Origin: Algoriphagus lutimaris
Lineage (GTDB): Bacteria > Bacteroidota > Bacteroidia > Cytophagales > Cyclobacteriaceae
Length of the DNA: 64,000 nt
Assembly: GCF_017051705.1 (NCBI RefSeq)
Contig: NZ_JAFIDJ010000001.1
Span: 1,130,848 to 1,194,847 of the forward strand
Direction of reading: 5' to 3'
Shown: positions 45,896 through 54,838 of the stretch, piece after piece
Numbering within the stretch: the stretch's first letter is position 1
How the letters are laid out: the number at the start of each line of letters is the position of its first letter
Notes under the pieces: model-generated
Told to the model about the DNA's origin: nothing
Databases searched by the model: none
The model's input: the letters and a program-made list of their open reading frames with translations, nothing else
Program-made: the position numbers and the translations under genes

Positions 45896-48096
45896 TGATT
45901 ACCAAAATTACATTGAATGGCGTTGCCAGTTACAAGAAACCTGCTTCCTTGGAAACAGACATGAAGGTAAATCTTGTATATGGCTTAAATGGAACTGGTA
46001 AAAGCACATTTTCTGATTATCTATACAAACAAGCCGAACAAGATTTTAAAGCATGCTCCATTGAAGGTCTGAATTCGGATGAAGAAATTATCGTTTATAA
46101 TCAATCATTCGTTCAAGACAACTTTTTTCAGCCCGATGCTTTAAAAGGCATATTCACTTTGTCAAAAGAGAACAAGGAAGCAAAAACAAAAATTTTAAAT
46201 GCAGAAAAGGAAATTAAAAGACTTGATGCAGAAAAGATTCAGAAAACTGCGGACTTAAAAAAGGAATCCGACGCAATATCTTTAAAACACGAAAAAGCAA
46301 AAGACAAAGTTTGGGAAATCAAAAAAAACTATACAGGTGGCGACCGAGTATTAGAATTTTGTCTTGAAGGCTACAGAAATGATGGAAAAAAGCTATTGAG
46401 CTACATTGAAAGTTTAAAGAAGCCAGATAGTAAGCCAACCAAAACAACAGACCAAATAAAGGAAGAAGTACAGGCTCTATCAGGCGAGAATGCTCAAAAG
46501 TATATTTTACTCGACCCTATTGATTTTGATGTCGCTGATATTGAAACAGAGCTAATATTTAAAAAGGAGATCGTTGGTAATGAAAATAGCACGGTTTCGG
46601 GTTTAATAAACAAACTTGAAAATTCGGATTGGGTAAAAGATGGATTAAAATACTTGCCAACCAAACTTGAAACCAAGAATGAAACTTGCCCTTTCTGTCA
46701 AGAGCAAACTATTTCAAGTCAATTACTTCAAAGCATCAAAGAATATTTTGATGAATCGTATGAAGCAGATCTGGCAGCATTAAAGGAATTTCGTAGGCAA
46801 TACGCAGAAGCCATTCAGCTAATTCCTGACAAATCAACATACGATAGCAATCCGAAGTTTGAAAATCACAAAAAAGACTTTGAAATAAAATACAATGTAT
46901 TCACTAAGGTTGCAACAGAGAACCTACAGCTAATTGATGATAAAATCAAAACGCCAAGCGTTCAAATCACTTTAAAAAGTTCAGTTGCTTTTTTGACTGC
47001 AATCAATGGAATAATTGAAAACATCAATAAGCAAGTAAAAGAACACAACAAAAAAATCGACCAAAAGGAAACGGCTTTACTCGACCTAAAAACTGACTTT
47101 TGGAATATTATGCGTTGGGAATACGACCAAACATTAAGTTCTTACATTTCTGATAAAGCTCAATACCAAAAAAAGATTGCCGGATTAAATCAAGCAATTG
47201 AAAAATTGGATACAGATATTCAGAAACAAAGAGAAATAATTGTAATACAGCAAAAGCAAACCGTAAATATTGAAGAAGCAATTGCTAACATCAATAACGG
47301 TCTTTTAGAACTTGGCATTCATGACTTCAAGATTAAACAACATGCTGATAATCTTTACAAAATAGTTCGAGAGCAAAACGATAACAAAGTTTTTCTTTCA
47401 CTAAGTGAAGGCGAAAAAATGATAATTAGCTTTTTGTATTTCTTGGAACTGTGTCGTGGAAAAAAGGACGCAACAGAAGCTGCAAAGAAGAAGATTATTG
47501 TCATCGATGACCCCATTTCCAGTCTATCACATATTTATGTTTTTAATGTTGGTAGACTGATTAAGAATGAATTTTTCGGAAAAAAAGAAAAGAAGAATGG
47601 CATTACTACTTGGAATTACAAGTATGAACAAGTCTTTATATTAACACACAGCCTTTATTTTTTCTATGAAATAACCGAAACCAAGCATGATGAAAGAAAA
47701 GAGACACAAAAGCTCTTTAGACTAATTAAAAATGATGTTGGCAGTTACTTTGAAAAACTGACTTATGAATCAATAAAGAATGATTATCAGGCCTATTGGT
47801 ATGTAATTAAAGACCAAAATCAACATCCTGCGTTAATAGCCAATTGCATGAGAAATATTATTGAGTATTTCTTCAACTTTATTGAAAACAAAGACCTGAA
47901 TAATTTCTTTAATCAACCTACTATGCAGGAAATTCGCTTTCAGGCATTTTATAGATACATAAATCGGGAATCGCATTCCTTAGGACAGAATATTTTTGAT
48001 TTTAAAGAGTTCAACTACCAAGACTTTAAAGATGCTTTTTCAGAACTTTTCAAGGTGGCAGGTTACGAAGAACATTATAAAAAAATGATTTCATGA
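45895..48096 (+). CDS. rloC: RloC/PrrC-type anticodon nuclease with ABC ATPase head
   Basis: This 733-residue protein has an N-terminal AAA_13/SMC-like ATPase: Walker A G30-x-x-G-x-G-K-S-T38, NQSFVQDNFF, coiled coils (about 95-135, 395-470) flanking a zinc hook C265-P-F-C268, ABC signature LSEGEK (503-508), Walker B IIVIDDP (534-540) and H-loop His585. The C-terminal part has R653-x3-E657 and H694, matching the Arg-Glu-His nuclease triad of PrrC. Size and zinc hook favour RloC. PrrC and RloC cut host tRNA anticodons when phage disarms the linked type I enzyme. It lies between hsdS and hsdR, the prrC position, overlapping both neighbours. Confidence 0.85.
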   Translation: MITKITLNGVASYKKPASLETDMKVNLVYGLNGTGKSTFSDYLYKQAEQDFKACSIEGLNSDEEIIVYNQSFVQDNFFQPDALKGIFTLSKENKEAKTKILNAEKEIKRLDAEKIQKTADLKKESDAISLKHEKAKDKVWEIKKNYTGGDRVLEFCLEGYRNDGKKLLSYIESLKKPDSKPTKTTDQIKEEVQALSGENAQKYILLDPIDFDVADIETELIFKKEIVGNENSTVSGLINKLENSDWVKDGLKYLPTKLETKNETCPFCQEQTISSQLLQSIKEYFDESYEADLAALKEFRRQYAEAIQLIPDKSTYDSNPKFENHKKDFEIKYNVFTKVATENLQLIDDKIKTPSVQITLKSSVAFLTAINGIIENINKQVKEHNKKIDQKETALLDLKTDFWNIMRWEYDQTLSSYISDKAQYQKKIAGLNQAIEKLDTDIQKQREIIVIQQKQTVNIEEAIANINNGLLELGIHDFKIKQHADNLYKIVREQNDNKVFLSLSEGEKMIISFLYFLELCRGKKDATEAAKKKIIVIDDPISSLSHIYVFNVGRLIKNEFFGKKEKKNGITTWNYKYEQVFILTHSLYFFYEITETKHDERKETQKLFRLIKNDVGSYFEKLTYESIKNDYQAYWYVIKDQNQHPALIANCMRNIIEYFFNFIENKDLNNFFNQPTMQEIRFQAFYRYINRESHSLGQNIFDFKEFNYQDFKDAFSELFKVAGYEEHYKKMIS

Positions 48097-50510
48097 ACGA
48101 ATCCGAAACCCGTGCAGAACTAATTGACCCAAAGCTAAAAGAAGCGGGTTGGGGAATTGTGGAAGGATCAAAAGTCCTTCGAGAGTATCATATCACCGCG
48201 GGTAAGATTCAAGTTGGCGGGCGAGGAAAAAAGCAAATCGCTGATTACGTTCTAGTTTATAAAGGCACTAAACTAGCAATCATCGAAGCCAAAAGTGCAG
48301 ACTTGTCTGTTGGTGAAGGGGTGTTGCAAGCCAAGCTATATGCTGAGAAATTAAAGCTCGCTACCACCTACTCCACCAATGGAAATCATGTTTACCAGAT
48401 CTGCATGGAATCAGGATTGGAAGGATTGGTGGATGATTTTTTAAGTCCCGATGAGTTATGGGAAAAGACTTTCCCAACAACCCAATCTGATGCGAAAGAG
48501 GATTTTTCAGGAGAATGGAGAGAACGATTTGCTGCTGTCCCTTTTGAAGATAAATCGGGAACATGGGAACTTCGATACTATCAGGAAATCGCAGTTGCCA
48601 GAACACTAGAAACCATAGCTAAACAAAAGGATCGCGCTTTATTAACTCTTGCGACAGGAACAGGAAAGACTGCCATCTCTTTTCAAATTGCATGGAAACT
48701 GTTTCAAACAAGATGGAATCTAAATGATCGATCCAAGCATCCTGACGAAGCCAGCCGCAGACCAAGAATTTTGTTTTTGGCAGATAGGAATATTCTGGCG
48801 AATCAAGCCTTTAATTCATTTTCTGCATTTCCAGATGATGCACTCGTTCGAATTAAACCCTCAGAAATAAAGAAAAGTGGCAAAGTACCCACCAATGGAT
48901 CTTTGTTCTTTACCATCTTCCAGACTTTTATGTCAGGAACAGATGAACACGGAAAGCCTGCTCCCTATTTTGGAGAATATCCAAAAGACTACTTTGATTT
49001 AATTATCATAGACGAGTGTCATAGAGGTGGTGCAAATGATGAGAGCAATTGGCGGGCGATTATGGAGTACTTCTCTCCTGCTGTCCAATTGGGTTTGACT
49101 GCTACACCCAAGCGAAAGGATAACGTAGATACCTACCGCTATTTCGGCGAACCGATTTATGTGTATTCGCTGAAGGAAGGAATCAATGATGGTTTCTTAA
49201 CTCCTTTCAAAGTAAAACGAGTTCAGACCACACTGGATGATTACATCTATACTTCTGATGATGAAGTTCTGGAGGGAGAAATCGAAGATGGAAAACGCTA
49301 CGAGGAAAAGGATTTTAACAGAACCATAGAGATAGAAGAGCGAGAGCGTAAGCGAGTGCAAATCTATCTGGGAGATAGTAATCAAAAAGAAAAAGCAATT
49401 GTCTTCTGTGCGAATCAGGCACATGCAGCACTGATCCGAGATCTAATCAATCAGGAAAGTAAGAGCAAAGACCCTTTCTATTGCGTTCGTGTGACCGCTA
49501 ACGATGGAGCAGAAGGTGAATCACAGCTGAAAAAGTTTCAGGATAACGAAAACTCTATCCCTACCATCCTGACTACTTCCCAAAAGCTATCAACCGGTGT
49601 GGATGCCAGGAATGTCAGGAATATTGTGTTGTTACGGCCTGTTAATTCCATGATTGAGTTTAAACAGATTGTAGGTCGAGGAACACGGGTTTTCGATGGA
49701 AAAGAATTTTTTACCATTTACGATTATGTAAATGCAAACCATCATTTCGCTGATCCAGAATGGGATGGAGAACCCGCTGAGCCAGAAGTGGTACTTGGTG
49801 ATCCCCCTTTGGATACGCCATGCAAAGAGTGCGGAGAACTGATTTGTGTTTGCGTCAAAGAGCCAGCAGCCCCTTGCCTTGTTTGTGGTGAATCGCCTTG
49901 CACCTGTGATAAGAAGTCAAAGAAAGTAAAAGTCAAGTTAGCCAGAGGAAAAGACCGGACGATCCAGCACATGATGTCTACCTCTTTTTGGAGTGCAGAT
50001 GGAAAGCCTATTTCATCAGAAGAATTTATGGCAGAATTATTCGGAGAACTTCCAAAGCTATTTAAAGACGAAGAAGAGTTAAGAGCTATTTGGGGCAATC
50101 CAGTAACCAGACGAACATTTTTGGAGAGTTTGGATGAAATGGGTTTTCCTAAGGATGACCTTCTCACACTTCAGAAGCTGGTAAATATGGAGAAGAGTGA
50201 TCTTTTTGATGTATTGGAGTATGTCTTCAATGGAGACTTTATCGCTAAATCCAGAGCCGAACGCGCTCAATTAGCCAAACAAGCTGTTGTTCCCTTATTG
50301 AATACCAACCAGCGAGAATTTATTGATTTTGTCCTTGAAAAATATGTGGAAGTTGGAATTGAAGAACTCGACGATTCCAAGTTAAAATCCTTAATCGAAA
50401 ATAAATACCAAAGCTTACCCGATGGCTTAAGTGTTTTAGGTAATGCCGGAGAGGTAAGGAAGATGTTTATAGAATTTCAGCAGTATTTGTACAAGGATGT
50501 AGTGGCTTAA
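48093..50510 (+). CDS. hsdR: Type I restriction endonuclease subunit HsdR (EcoEI-like)
   Basis: This 805-residue protein has an N-terminal nuclease with D51 and E65-x-K67 (PD-(D/E)xK type), a superfamily 2 translocase with Walker A ATGTGKT (187-193) and DECH (307-310), and an EcoEI-type C-terminal domain (about 640-800). Between translocase and C-terminus, residues 577-605 hold eight cysteines as two CxxC-x4-CxC sets, probably binding zinc. It cleaves unmethylated DNA after translocation. It overlaps rloC by 4 bp and is followed 2 bp later by an unknown gene. Confidence 0.96.
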   Translation: MNESETRAELIDPKLKEAGWGIVEGSKVLREYHITAGKIQVGGRGKKQIADYVLVYKGTKLAIIEAKSADLSVGEGVLQAKLYAEKLKLATTYSTNGNHVYQICMESGLEGLVDDFLSPDELWEKTFPTTQSDAKEDFSGEWRERFAAVPFEDKSGTWELRYYQEIAVARTLETIAKQKDRALLTLATGTGKTAISFQIAWKLFQTRWNLNDRSKHPDEASRRPRILFLADRNILANQAFNSFSAFPDDALVRIKPSEIKKSGKVPTNGSLFFTIFQTFMSGTDEHGKPAPYFGEYPKDYFDLIIIDECHRGGANDESNWRAIMEYFSPAVQLGLTATPKRKDNVDTYRYFGEPIYVYSLKEGINDGFLTPFKVKRVQTTLDDYIYTSDDEVLEGEIEDGKRYEEKDFNRTIEIEERERKRVQIYLGDSNQKEKAIVFCANQAHAALIRDLINQESKSKDPFYCVRVTANDGAEGESQLKKFQDNENSIPTILTTSQKLSTGVDARNVRNIVLLRPVNSMIEFKQIVGRGTRVFDGKEFFTIYDYVNANHHFADPEWDGEPAEPEVVLGDPPLDTPCKECGELICVCVKEPAAPCLVCGESPCTCDKKSKKVKVKLARGKDRTIQHMMSTSFWSADGKPISSEEFMAELFGELPKLFKDEEELRAIWGNPVTRRTFLESLDEMGFPKDDLLTLQKLVNMEKSDLFDVLEYVFNGDFIAKSRAERAQLAKQAVVPLLNTNQREFIDFVLEKYVEVGIEELDDSKLKSLIENKYQSLPDGLSVLGNAGEVRKMFIEFQQYLYKDVVA

Positions 50511-50512
50511 TT

Positions 50513-51097
50513 ATGAAAAAATTTAACACATCATTATTTCAAATAAAAAATGGAATTCGAAGTAATATTCTTTGGGATTATACAGATTTATATTTTTCAC
50601 CAATAATTGGTGAAAGGTGGGACTACTATGATGTTTATGATTTCAATAATTCATTTAGCTTTTATTTCAAATTTGATTTTGAAGATGATTTCATTTTAGA
50701 GAAATTTGAAGAGGTTTATAGAGAAAAATTTAAATTAGAAATTTTTCATTTTCCTGAACCTTGGTTAACAATACCATATTTAAGATTTTACCACCCTTTC
50801 ATTAATATCACAAGTATAAGTTTCCAATATATTCATCCAATTCATGATATTTATGTCATTAATAGACATGGAGAAAATTTAAGGATTTCTGATTATTTAA
50901 TATTATTGTTCCAAGAGGATATAAAATTATATTTTGAAATAGAAGAAAATGAAAAAATATCCGATGAAATAGCAATTGAGTATTTAGAGGAAGTTTACCC
51001 AGATTTATTTTTTGAATTGTCTAATAGACATATGCTTAACGAACATGGCTACTACGCTGAAATTTATAATGAAATAATTAATCAGATTTTTAATTAG
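50513..51097 (+). CDS. Acidic hypothetical protein coupled to hsdR
   Basis: This 194-residue protein has no recognised family. It is rich in aromatic residues (many Phe and Tyr) and strongly acidic, with 35 Asp/Glu against 16 Lys/Arg. There is no signal or membrane segment. The gene starts 2 bp after the hsdR stop, so it is translated with the restriction operon. Its base composition is clearly more AT-rich than hsdR, suggesting separate acquisition. A role with or against the restriction complex is an open guess. Confidence 0.6.
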   Translation: MKKFNTSLFQIKNGIRSNILWDYTDLYFSPIIGERWDYYDVYDFNNSFSFYFKFDFEDDFILEKFEEVYREKFKLEIFHFPEPWLTIPYLRFYHPFINITSISFQYIHPIHDIYVINRHGENLRISDYLILLFQEDIKLYFEIEENEKISDEIAIEYLEEVYPDLFFELSNRHMLNEHGYYAEIYNEIINQIFN

Positions 51098-51123
51098 TTT
51101 TTAAACTTACTGTCACTTTATAA

Positions 51124-51546
51124 ATGATTACTTCTTCACTTATTTCAGCTTTTGCACAAGGTTGTCTTTTCAAGATTGTTAATCGGATTATACTTCAGCT
51201 TCAGGGAATTAAAGAATCCCTTTCTGGAGATTATTCTGGTTTAGAAAATACCTGGGATGAAATCTGCGTACAAATTCAAGACGAGTATTCTATTCATTGG
51301 AATATGTATGAGGAAATTGTGCTGAATCTTATCGAAGTAGAAGTTAACAAAATACCTCCTCATGAGCAGCAGGCAATTTGGTTGGAAACAGATTCGGCCT
51401 ATTCCTATGATGAGGATGAGGATGAGGATGAATTAGAGTCCAAGTATGATCCTTCTGATGTTTATCACCACATTAAAAGTATCATCTTTCAAAAGGCTGG
51501 GGATTGGAGTAATAAGAGGATTAGGAGTTATTTGGAAAGAGGATGA
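51124..51546 (+). CDS. Hypothetical protein with acidic run
   Basis: This 140-residue protein has no recognised family. An Asp/Glu-rich run (DEDEDEDELE, about 97-106) is encoded by a GATGAG trinucleotide-like repeat and could vary in length. The N-terminal 30 residues are hydrophobic and helical. It starts 26 bp after the previous gene and ends 37 bp before the HNH gene, so the three may be one operon with the restriction genes. Confidence 0.55.
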   Translation: MITSSLISAFAQGCLFKIVNRIILQLQGIKESLSGDYSGLENTWDEICVQIQDEYSIHWNMYEEIVLNLIEVEVNKIPPHEQQAIWLETDSAYSYDEDEDEDELESKYDPSDVYHHIKSIIFQKAGDWSNKRIRSYLERG

Positions 51547-51583
51547 ATATAAGTTTTGTCTCCAAACTTTTAATTTAAATAAG

Positions 51584-52351
51584 ATGGCTATAAAAAGTAG
51601 ATTACAATTATTTAAGGATTTGAGCGTGCATCCCAAAAACCCCTATTGGGCATGGTGCGCTAAAAATGAATCTATCAAACGAGCAATTTTTACGGTTTGG
51701 GAGGACTTGGAATTGCCAGACAAAACATGGTTTTTGCATGAGGATAATAGTACATTTCAAAGAAGGAATGGTTTTAAAGATCAAAAGGAAACTATTGACC
51801 TAGCAATTCAAGAAAACTATGAAATTTTTGGAATTATATGCGTGGCTAAAGACCCATACTTAGACCCAAGGACTATTAAGGAAGTAGAAGGAGATTTTGT
51901 TTACAAATTAGAGTTCATAGAAAAAAGTGACCAAATCTATGTAAAGGCTAAAAAAAGAGTTCCTACAGTTGAAATCATGCGCAACGATCAAAGGAAACTT
52001 TCCGGCTACAGTGGACTACAAGACCTAGACACTACCAGTCTTGGTACAGATAACCCTGACCGCACGAAATCCATGGGTTACATTATTAAAAGAGATAATA
52101 ATGTAAGAAAAGCAGTAATTAACAGAGCAAATGGAAAATGTGAATACTGTGGAAAAGAGACATTCGTAACCCTTTCAGGTAAAAATTATCTTGAGGCACA
52201 TCATATTATTTCCCTCGCGCAAAAGGGTACCGATAGAATGGATAATGTGATTGCATTATGCTCAGAACATCACAGAGAAGCACATTTTGGTGTGAATTCT
52301 GAAGCACTTGAAAAAGAGTTTATAGAAATTTTAGAAAATAAAAAAATGTAA
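51584..52351 (+). CDS. HNH endonuclease, McrA-like
   Basis: The ATG at 51584 gives a 255-residue protein; an earlier frame-compatible ATG would overlap the previous gene deeply. The N-terminal 150 residues are an unknown alpha/beta region. The C-terminal HNH domain has zinc-binding C186-x2-C189, LEAHHIISLAQKGTD, DNVIALCSEHHREAH. This is the type found in McrA-like restriction enzymes that may read modified DNA. It lies in the defence island downstream of the type I operon. Confidence 0.85.
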   Translation: MAIKSRLQLFKDLSVHPKNPYWAWCAKNESIKRAIFTVWEDLELPDKTWFLHEDNSTFQRRNGFKDQKETIDLAIQENYEIFGIICVAKDPYLDPRTIKEVEGDFVYKLEFIEKSDQIYVKAKKRVPTVEIMRNDQRKLSGYSGLQDLDTTSLGTDNPDRTKSMGYIIKRDNNVRKAVINRANGKCEYCGKETFVTLSGKNYLEAHHIISLAQKGTDRMDNVIALCSEHHREAHFGVNSEALEKEFIEILENKKM

Positions 52352-52425
52352 ATTTTCTGGATAAAAAGTTCGTCTCAAATCATCTACTGATTTCATATTG
52401 ATTTTTATTATAATTAAACAGAAAA

Positions 52426-52842
52426 TTATATTAAACCTTCCAAAAGAAATACTACTGAAAAACCTGCTTGATCAGGTAAAGGAATTTTATTGGATCCATA
52501 ATAAAATATGTGCTTTAATATTTGCATTTCGGTAATTTTTCCTTCCTCATGCTTCCTAAGAGATACAAGCATGCTGGCGACCTTTAATCGATATTCATCG
52601 GTTTGTGGCAAACTATATTTTTTTAAAACCCCTTCAACTAATGGTTTTATTTGACTTATTGAGGGATTCCCAATAAACACAGCTTCCATCATTTCATATG
52701 GGTCAGGATCACCAAATTCATTGTCTAATATTGATTCTGATTCTTTAATTAAATCATAGATTTCAAATTGAATATCCATATTTTCATTCATATTGAAATT
52801 AGAGGATTGTGTTAGCAGAAAAATAAGTACGAATACTTTCAT
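52426..52842 (-). CDS. Hypothetical protein, possibly secreted
   Basis: This 138-residue protein starts MKVFVLIFLLTQSS, a short possible signal sequence; a second ATG at codon 18 would remove it. The rest is helical and acidic with no known motif. It is on the opposite strand from the defence genes. Function unknown. Confidence 0.5.
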   Translation of the reverse strand: MKVFVLIFLLTQSSNFNMNENMDIQFEIYDLIKESESILDNEFGDPDPYEMMEAVFIGNPSISQIKPLVEGVLKKYSLPQTDEYRLKVASMLVSLRKHEEGKITEMQILKHIFYYGSNKIPLPDQAGFSVVFLLEGLI

Positions 52843-52999
52843 GAAATTTAGTTTTAAGGAGTTAAATCTATTTTTTAAACCTTCAAGCCGAAGAATTTTA
52901 AGAAAATTCTGTCATAAGTGAAAACTTAAAAGTTAATAAACTAATTTAAATTGAAGTAATAATACCCAGTACTGGGTATTTTTAACCTACTCCCTACCC

Positions 53000-53066
53000 T
53001 AAGCGTAGACCACCATACCTATCGGGTGAATCTAAGCTTTCCTATTCACCAGGAATTTGTAAATCC
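53000..53066. repeat. Dispersed element A, copy 1
   Basis: It shares the framework CGTAGAC...ATACCTATCG-x-GTG...ATCTA...GCTTTCCTATTC with copy 2, with short terminal inverted repeats (GCGTAGA/TCTAAGC). Confidence 0.6.
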
Positions 53067-53120
53067 ACCACCACCAAGGTATCCCTACCATCCTTCGAGG
53101 TCCCCTAGGGGGGGCAAAAG

Positions 53121-53413
53121 GGTATCCGGTTCTCCTTTTTGCATACTCAGTTACTCTTTTCGGTTACTGAGTTATTCTTTTTTGATACGGAGTTATTCTC
53201 TTTGGTGAACTAGTGGTGTTCAGAGAGTAACCGAGTATACTATTTGATTAACTAGGTATTCTTTTTGGTGACAGTTTTACTCTAATTGAATACCTGGTTA
53301 CTTTTTGAGAATAACGGGGTATTCTCTTTTGGTATCTTGTTGGCTTTTTAGTTTAACCTTTTGTTCTCTAGGCGTACCGCGGTATTCAAATTGAATACTT
53401 GATTAGATGATTT
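53121..53413. repeat. Degenerate 21-bp tandem repeat, 14 units
   Basis: Successive units are 20-22 bp long and follow the framework G-x-[AT]TAC-x-x-GTTATTCTTTTT. Examples are GATTAACTAGGTATTCTTTT at 53226-53245 and GAATACCTGGTTACTTTTTG at 53268-53287. Units differ strongly from each other, so the array is old or under selection only for pattern. T-tracts recur about every two helical turns, which could bend the DNA. Confidence 0.7.
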
Positions 53414-53528
53414 CATGAGGATTTTGATATGGTAATTCTCTGTAATGCTTTTGTGGTTTCTTTGGCTTTGCGGTTAAGAAAATTGAATCTCCGATCACAT
53501 CCGTTTACATGCCTATCGGTAGGAAGAC

Positions 53529-53650
53529 ATCCTCCCGCACCGGCGTTTTGAATTCCTAAAATAGATTTGCTCGGGAGGCGAATTTTATGGTTATTCTTTA
53601 CCCCAGGTTAAAACCTGGGGCTTTATATTTCGCTGCTCGGGAGCTTTTTT
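53529..53650. repeat. REP-like element, copy 1
   Basis: TCCTCCCGC ... CGGGAGG forms a first inverted repeat and CCCCAGGTTAAAACCTGGGG (53601-53620) the second, followed by CGCTGCTCGGGAGC. No coding sense is evident. Confidence 0.85.
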
Positions 53651-53715
53651 AAAAATAATCTTCTTCTCGTATCCATTACCTGCTTCGCGGCTTTGCGAGA
53701 GAAAATTAATAAATC

Positions 53716-53784
53716 CCCTACTAAACGTAGACTAGGATACCTATCGAGTGCATCTACGCTTTCCTATTCTTTTGGGGTTTGTAA
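53716..53784. repeat. Dispersed element A, copy 2
   Basis: It matches copy 1 at 53000, with clearer inverted ends (CGTAGA ... TCTACG). Confidence 0.6.
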
Positions 53785-53975
53785 CTCCTTCTTCTATTCC
53801 TCCTTGTACCGAATTTGTACCGTTTTTTATCTATCATTTTAAATACCACATAATTACACATTCTGTATCGAAAAATATACCATAAAAATACTTTATACAT
53901 TTCATATAAAATATAAACCATTTTTAATACCTAAAACTGTAACCTTATCTCATAGGTCTTTCGTTATATGGGTTA

Positions 53976-54284
53976 ATGAGAAAAATTGCCACAATATCCT
54001 CAGTTCTACTGCTCAATCTGATTTTCCTTACATCAGGAACAATTGAGAGCGGATTGGTAAATTCTCTAAGTTTTCAAGGTGAAGGGATTCAGGAAACTGA
54101 AATAGTAAATACTAGAGTTCAGAGCTATCATTTTACTTCTGCCACCAAACAGAGCGAAATCTCAGCTAATCCTAAAACCGAAACCTTTACCCTTTTCTCC
54201 TCAGTACTTCCAAAGAGAATTTCTTTAGAATTTGTCAGTGGTAAAAATCCCCTTTTTATTAGACACTGTAGTTTTTTGATCTGA
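53976..54284 (+). CDS. Hypothetical small secreted protein
   Basis: This 102-residue protein begins MRKIATISSVLLLNLIFLTS, a plausible signal sequence. No family is recognised in the rest. It lies between repeat regions, 82 bp before another small gene. Support is only the intact frame and the N-terminus. Confidence 0.4.
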   Translation: MRKIATISSVLLLNLIFLTSGTIESGLVNSLSFQGEGIQETEIVNTRVQSYHFTSATKQSEISANPKTETFTLFSSVLPKRISLEFVSGKNPLFIRHCSFLI

Positions 54285-54383
54285 AAGCCTGCTGAGATCT
54301 ATACCTAGATCCAATCAGTTTCAAGTTTCTAAAATTTAATCTTTCAACTTTTCAATTCATTTCTTATGAAGAAGGGAAAAACT

Positions 54384-54593
54384 ATGCTCGATTACTGCAA
54401 AACCATTCTAAAAGCTGTCTCATTTAATCAAAAGCTATTTAAAAAAGAATATCGAAAGGCATTGCTTTGGCTATCACCTGATGAGGGCAGAGAGCTTAAA
54501 TACTGGTTACGTAGCGAGATTATTAGGCCAAAAATGAAAACAAAAACCCAGAACAACGAAAGGTATCTGAATAGCTACTCTATGTCTATTTAA
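54384..54593 (+). CDS. Conserved-looking small protein, LDYCKTIL type
   Basis: The ATG at 54384 gives 69 residues starting MLDYCKTILKAVSFNQKLFKK; an ATG six codons earlier (54366) is also possible. The helical pattern with KLFKKEYRKAL and a later WLSPDEGRELKYWL is like small Bacteroidota proteins I recognise from other genomes, but no function is known. It lies upstream of topB. Confidence 0.6.
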   Translation: MLDYCKTILKAVSFNQKLFKKEYRKALLWLSPDEGRELKYWLRSEIIRPKMKTKTQNNERYLNSYSMSI

Positions 54594-54638
54594 GATCTAC
54601 AGATTCTAGATTAAAGACTATTAGCATTAAGATACAGC

Positions 54639-54664
54639 CGCCGTTCGTGTCTTCACGAACGGCG
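54639..54664. repeat. Hairpin with TCTT loop
   Basis: CGCCGTTCGTG and CACGAACGGCG form an 11-bp perfect stem around TCTT. Similar hairpins with different arms occur at 57616, 58298 and 59905. It could terminate the small gene upstream, although only a weak T-rich tail follows. Confidence 0.75.
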
Positions 54665-54722
54665 ATTTCTATTTGTTGAGAATGAATTAATATACCTATG
54701 CTCCCAACAAGGCGGGTGTTCC

Positions 54723-54838
54723 TCCTCCCGCACAGGCGCTTTGAATTCTTAAAATAAATTTGCACGGGAGGCGAATTTTATGGTTATTCTTTACCCCAGG
54801 TTAAAACCTGGAGCTATATATTTCGCTGCTCGGGAGGT
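54723..54838. repeat. REP-like element, copy 2
   Basis: It has the same layout as copy 1, with one change in the core right arm (CCTGGAG for CCTGGGG). Confidence 0.85.

Larger units (their letters stand above)
52843..53975. other. Intergenic repeat region, 1.1 kb
   Basis: No gene is supported here. It holds two copies of a short dispersed element (53000-53066 and 53716-53784), the 21-bp degenerate tandem repeat (53121-53413), and REP copy 1 (53529-53650). The last 150 bp are AT-rich and may hold a promoter for the 102-residue gene. Confidence 0.7.

Noticed and set aside
53026-53208. A short frame with LSYSF heptads
   Set aside because: It reads through the 21-bp repeat and stops after three units; most other units break the frame, so coding is not supported.
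53121-53413. A CRISPR array
   Set aside because: Units are contiguous and degenerate, without identical repeats separated by unique spacers, and no cas genes are present.
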